Below, piece after piece: positions 61,190-64,000 of a stretch of DNA of 64,000 bases. A model generated the notes under the pieces. The model was not told where the DNA came from. It made no database searches and saw nothing but the letters and a program-made list of their open reading frames with translations. The position numbers and the translations under genes are program-made. The DNA lies in NCBI GenBank assembly GCA_032158295.1, contig CM063256.1:10214453-10278452 (forward strand), in the 5' to 3' direction. Position 1 is the first letter of the stretch. Each line of letters starts with the position of its first letter. Source of the stretch: Pycnopodia helianthoides (Eukaryota > Echinodermata > Asteroidea > Forcipulatida > Asteriidae).

Positions 61190-61440
61190 TCAGGATTTTT
61201 CCCCTATTTCAGGACTTTTCATTGATCTTTCTTAACCTTCAGTTTTTCTTGAAGATTTTTCTTGAAGATGCTTTTTTGGATGAGGAAGGCACAGCTCTTA
61301 GTTTTGACCAAACCTCCAGTTTTCTAGTTGAACTGATGCAGAGAGTCTGTAAATCTCTAAAATGTAACCAAGAGGAGACCGCGTCTCATTTTTCAGGAAT
61401 AACTCTCTTTTATACAATCATGCCCCTTCAACAGAGATTA
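61190..61440. repeat. TCAGGATTTTTCCCC-type repeat
   Basis: Phrase 'tcgtttgtcaggatttttcc' followed by 'cttcagtttttcttgaag' and 'agctcttagttttgacca'. Collinear with 51872-52180 and 59655-59790. Ends not defined. Confidence 0.5.
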
Positions 61441-61487
61441 TGGGACAGTCTAGTCTAAAATTCATAAGAAGTTTGAAGAAAGCACCA

Positions 61488-61830
61488 CAGGGCTCGAATT
61501 TTACACTGGACCGCTGGCGCAAGGCCAGTGATTTTAGCAACAGGCCAGTAAACTCGTGACTGGACAAGTCCGGCGGTCTTGTGTTTGTGTTCAAATGTTG
61601 ACTTTCAGTCTGATAATACAATTCTGTTGATTATCGAAGACTACATACCCATTAAATACAAATGAGGTCAATCTTCTCTTAGTGCTTTTTCAATTTCAAA
61701 CAGTTCAGTTATTAACCTGTGCAGGCATTTTTTCTTATCACTTCAATTCTGGTCTTGGACTCAAAATTCAGGGCCAGTAAATACTTCGAGCCACAAGCCT
61801 TGTGGGTTTTTCCCCCAATTTCTAGCCCTG
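61488..61830. repeat. CAGGGCTCG-type element, copy 3
   Basis: 343 bp, CAGGGCTCGAATTTTACACT to AATTTCTAGCCCTG. Closest partner of 7148-7510. Ends 89 bp before ROCK exon 28. Confidence 0.75.
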
Positions 61831-61919
61831 CCCCAAACCACCTCTACTGTCATGCATTTTGCACTGGGTCATTTCGACACAAGTTAAGCTTTGTGACTCG
61901 TTTTCTTCTTCCCGAACAG

Positions 61920-62111
61920 GCCGTCAACAAGCTTGCTGAAGTGATGAACCGAAGAATACCGTCGAGCCAGAAGGGCAACAAGTCCAGCTCGTCGGACTTG
62001 AAGAAGAAAGAGAAGGAGTGCCGTAAACTAGAGCAACAGCTCAACCAGGAGAGAACGAAACACAGCCAGCTTGCCTCGAAGCAGATGAGAGATTACTCTG
62101 ACCTCCAGATG
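61920..62111 (+). CDS. ROCK: ROCK exon 28: conserved AVNKLAE block
   Basis: Sixty-four codons, AVNKLAEVMNRRIPSSQKGN to KQMRDYSDLQM. AVNKLAEVMNR and DLKKKEKECRKLEQQLNQER closely follow vertebrate ROCK. The junction with exon 27 gives TQA-A-VNKL, one Ala more than vertebrates, suggesting a small shift of the boundary. Acceptor AG 61918-61919, donor GTACGT from 62112. Confidence 0.95.
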
Positions 62112-62214
62112 GTACGTAATGACCCCCCCCCCAAACTCCCTTTGACCCCTTCCTCCTCTGCCAAACTATTGATGAGAATAATAGTAATAACTGGTTCTTA
62201 AATAGCGTACATAC

Positions 62215-62480
62215 CCTAGTAGCTTCATCAAGGCACTTTACAATATTATTATACCTTTTCATCAGGCGTACTTGCGCCATTTCTCCAACTTTCTCAACTC
62301 CCTGGGGAGTATACAGCCCCAAGCTGCTGAAATTAGCGCTCAGGGGTTATTCAAACACAATACCGTCTCATCCCTCTCAGGTTCCCATTCGTACACCTGG
62401 GTTTAGAGAAGCAGTTATGGGTTAGGACCGGTAATCAAAGCCACACTCGGATTATTCAACCATTACAACTCGCCACATCA
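62215..62480 (-). repeat. SINE-like copy, decayed, minus strand
   Basis: Reading the minus strand: an A-box-like gcgagttgtaatggttgaat, then 'gagtgtggctttgattacc' and a long tail with 'gagggatgagacggtattgt'. The tail phrase ttgatgaag with ggcactttac suggests the same broad class as 29330-29560. Weak. Confidence 0.35.
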
Positions 62481-62736
62481 GTGGAGAGAAACCCGAGATA
62501 AGAAAAATTTACGCTGGAAGCAAAAGGGAAAGTGATTTTGTACTGCAGTATTGCAGCATAACATCATCATGGGAGATGAGTGACCTATATTTTCTTTCAA
62601 GTGTGTTTTGTATCAGATGTTAGTCTTTCAGGATGTTTTGGTCTACGCTTCACGTAGCCTGATCTAGTTAGCCTCACGGCACTGCTTTCATCACATTTCC
62701 GCACTAACAGAGCAAATTTTTTTCATTTTTTCCCAG

Positions 62737-62896
62737 GCGTATAATGAAGAATACCAGAAGAAATGTCAGCTGGCGATGGAGCTGGACAGCAGAGACTCTG
62801 AGCTGGAGCAATTACAGCACCGCCTGAAAGCCATCCAGCAGCAGAACCTGGACAACATGAGCATCAGCAGCGCCGGTGATGCAGAGAGTGAGGATG
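62737..62896 (+). CDS. ROCK: ROCK exon 29: end of coiled coil, before PH domain
   Basis: Fifty-three codons plus one base, AYNEEYQKKCQLAMELDSRD through NMSISSAGDAESED. Corresponds to the vertebrate SKESDIEQLRAKLLDLSDS part that leads to the PH domain. Donor GTAGGG from 62897 is weaker than most here. The next exon should open the PH domain and was not found before the window ends. Confidence 0.93.
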
Positions 62897-64000
62897 GTAG
62901 GGGTAGAGTAGTTGATTTTATAAACAAAAACCAAACACCTGTCTTGTGTGGTATGGTGGTCGTCTAGCATCTCTACTAATAATGCATGAGTGCGTGTGTT
63001 CAGTTTGTACTACTGTGCATAATGCATGACTTGAGGTGGACATCTGGTGGTACTGTATCTTCTTTTTCGTTTACTCTCTGATCTTACTAAAAAAAAAAAA
63101 AAGTCACAAAACAGTATTAAGAGGTAAAACCTGTTGGGATATTTGCCTATCTCAGGCATAGTTTTGGTTTGGTATAATTTAGTTCCCGATATAACAGATT
63201 TAGGCCGTGTCCGAATTGGTGGCTACAGCTACGGCTACGACTGTTGCTAAGGGTGTTGCTAAGGACGTCCTATACTTCAACGCATGATGACGCGGAAATC
63301 TAGCCGTAGCCGTAGCTGTAGCCGCCAATTCGAACACAGCCTGAAATACATGCAATAGACATAGAACAATTACAACTATTTTTTATAAGGGTAGTGCACT
63401 GTGTATGATTTCTGTCTTTCGTTTGCATGACGAGATGGGATGCCAGATTATCATTTTATTGTGACTACGATGTTGATGGCTCCATTGTGTTACCGTGCAC
63501 GGCCACAGTTTCCCTTAGTCTGTCTCGTGATCAGGGAACCTCACCGGTACCCTCCTCTCCTCTAATAATAATAACAAAGATGTACACTTCGAGGTCCACT
63601 AACCATTTCCTGACGTTGATGGTTACCACGGTTGCCTTCATGCACGTCTGTGTTGGTTAATTTTACTAGAAAAAATTTCTTCTCTAACGAGCTTCCGAAA
63701 ATGTCCAATCGGAGATTCACTTTTACGATTTCCGTTGTTACCTTTTGTGTTCAATCATCTCTTTGTAGGTTAATTTCACAAACTAATCCAAGAAAAAAAT
63801 CTTTCAAAAAAGTTGATTTTGGGTTACTTGATATCTTGGCCACAGCAACGTTAGCATCCGTGTTGTTTTCTACCTGTGTTTCATGTTCAATTCTTCAATG
63901 TCAGCTGGATGGCACTGTGAGACGGACTCATTGATCGATGCTCAATGATGTTTAATACATTTTAAATTAACATCGGGGATAAAGAATTTTATTTGTGTTT
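62897..64000. other. Start of the intron before the PH-domain exon
   Basis: No match to the expected PH-domain start (E.R.EGWLS) in any forward frame. Contains an A run at 63089-63102 and the foldback at 63203-63341. The ROCK gene must continue beyond the window. Confidence 0.7.
63203..63341. mobile_element. GGCCGTGTCCGAATTGG foldback
   Basis: 139 bp; left ggccgtgtccgaattggtgg and ctacagctacggctac, right gtagccgtagctgtagccgc and caattcgaacacagcc. Arms of about 36 bp mirror well. Possible Harbinger-type miniature element, but no clear 3-bp duplication was seen. Confidence 0.75.

Overview
The window is intron-rich metazoan DNA. It carries most of one gene on the + strand, a Rho-associated coiled-coil protein kinase (ROCK). 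I found 29 coding exons between 15937 and 62896. All obey GT-AG, their phases agree from exon to exon, and joined they give 1099 codons plus one base. They run from the N-terminal dimerisation segment through the complete AGC-type kinase domain, its C-terminal hydrophobic-motif tail and almost the whole coiled coil, including the Rho-binding part. The first coding exon (initiator Met) and the PH and C1 domain exons were not found; they probably lie outside the window. The protein resembles vertebrate ROCK1/ROCK2 throughout. The dispersed repeats and the many TACATGTAC words look like an invertebrate deuterostome, and from memory of repeat families an echinoderm, possibly a sea star. That species assignment is an inference.

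Layout. 1-15936: no exon recognised; upstream DNA or a long first intron, full of repeat fragments, TACATGTA-rich patches, SINE-like copies and a cluster of 22-bp motifs (10687-11073). 15937-36737: exons 1-11, kinase domain and tail, in introns of 0.5-6.4 kb. 40070-62896: exons 12-29, coiled coil; two are 21-nt microexons. 62897-64000: start of the intron leading to the missing PH/C1 part.

The introns are a dense record of small transposons: foldback elements with TTAA ends, a CAGGGTTCTGCC-ended family with 6-bp target duplications, a CAGAGCTGCC-ended family, a pogo-like element with TA duplications, GGGCCCAATTTCATAGAG foldbacks and tRNA-derived SINE-like copies. Three clear nested insertions give relative ages. 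Two minisatellites built on related 34-bp units lie in different introns of this gene, and the larger one has a higher-order pattern. One TTAA element ends 10 bp before a kinase exon, so it supplies the polypyrimidine region of that splice acceptor.

No second protein-coding gene, functional tRNA, rRNA, CRISPR array or intact transposase gene could be supported. I saw no new biological system; the items most worth following are the transposon-built splice acceptor, the paired 34-bp arrays and the 6-bp-duplication element family.
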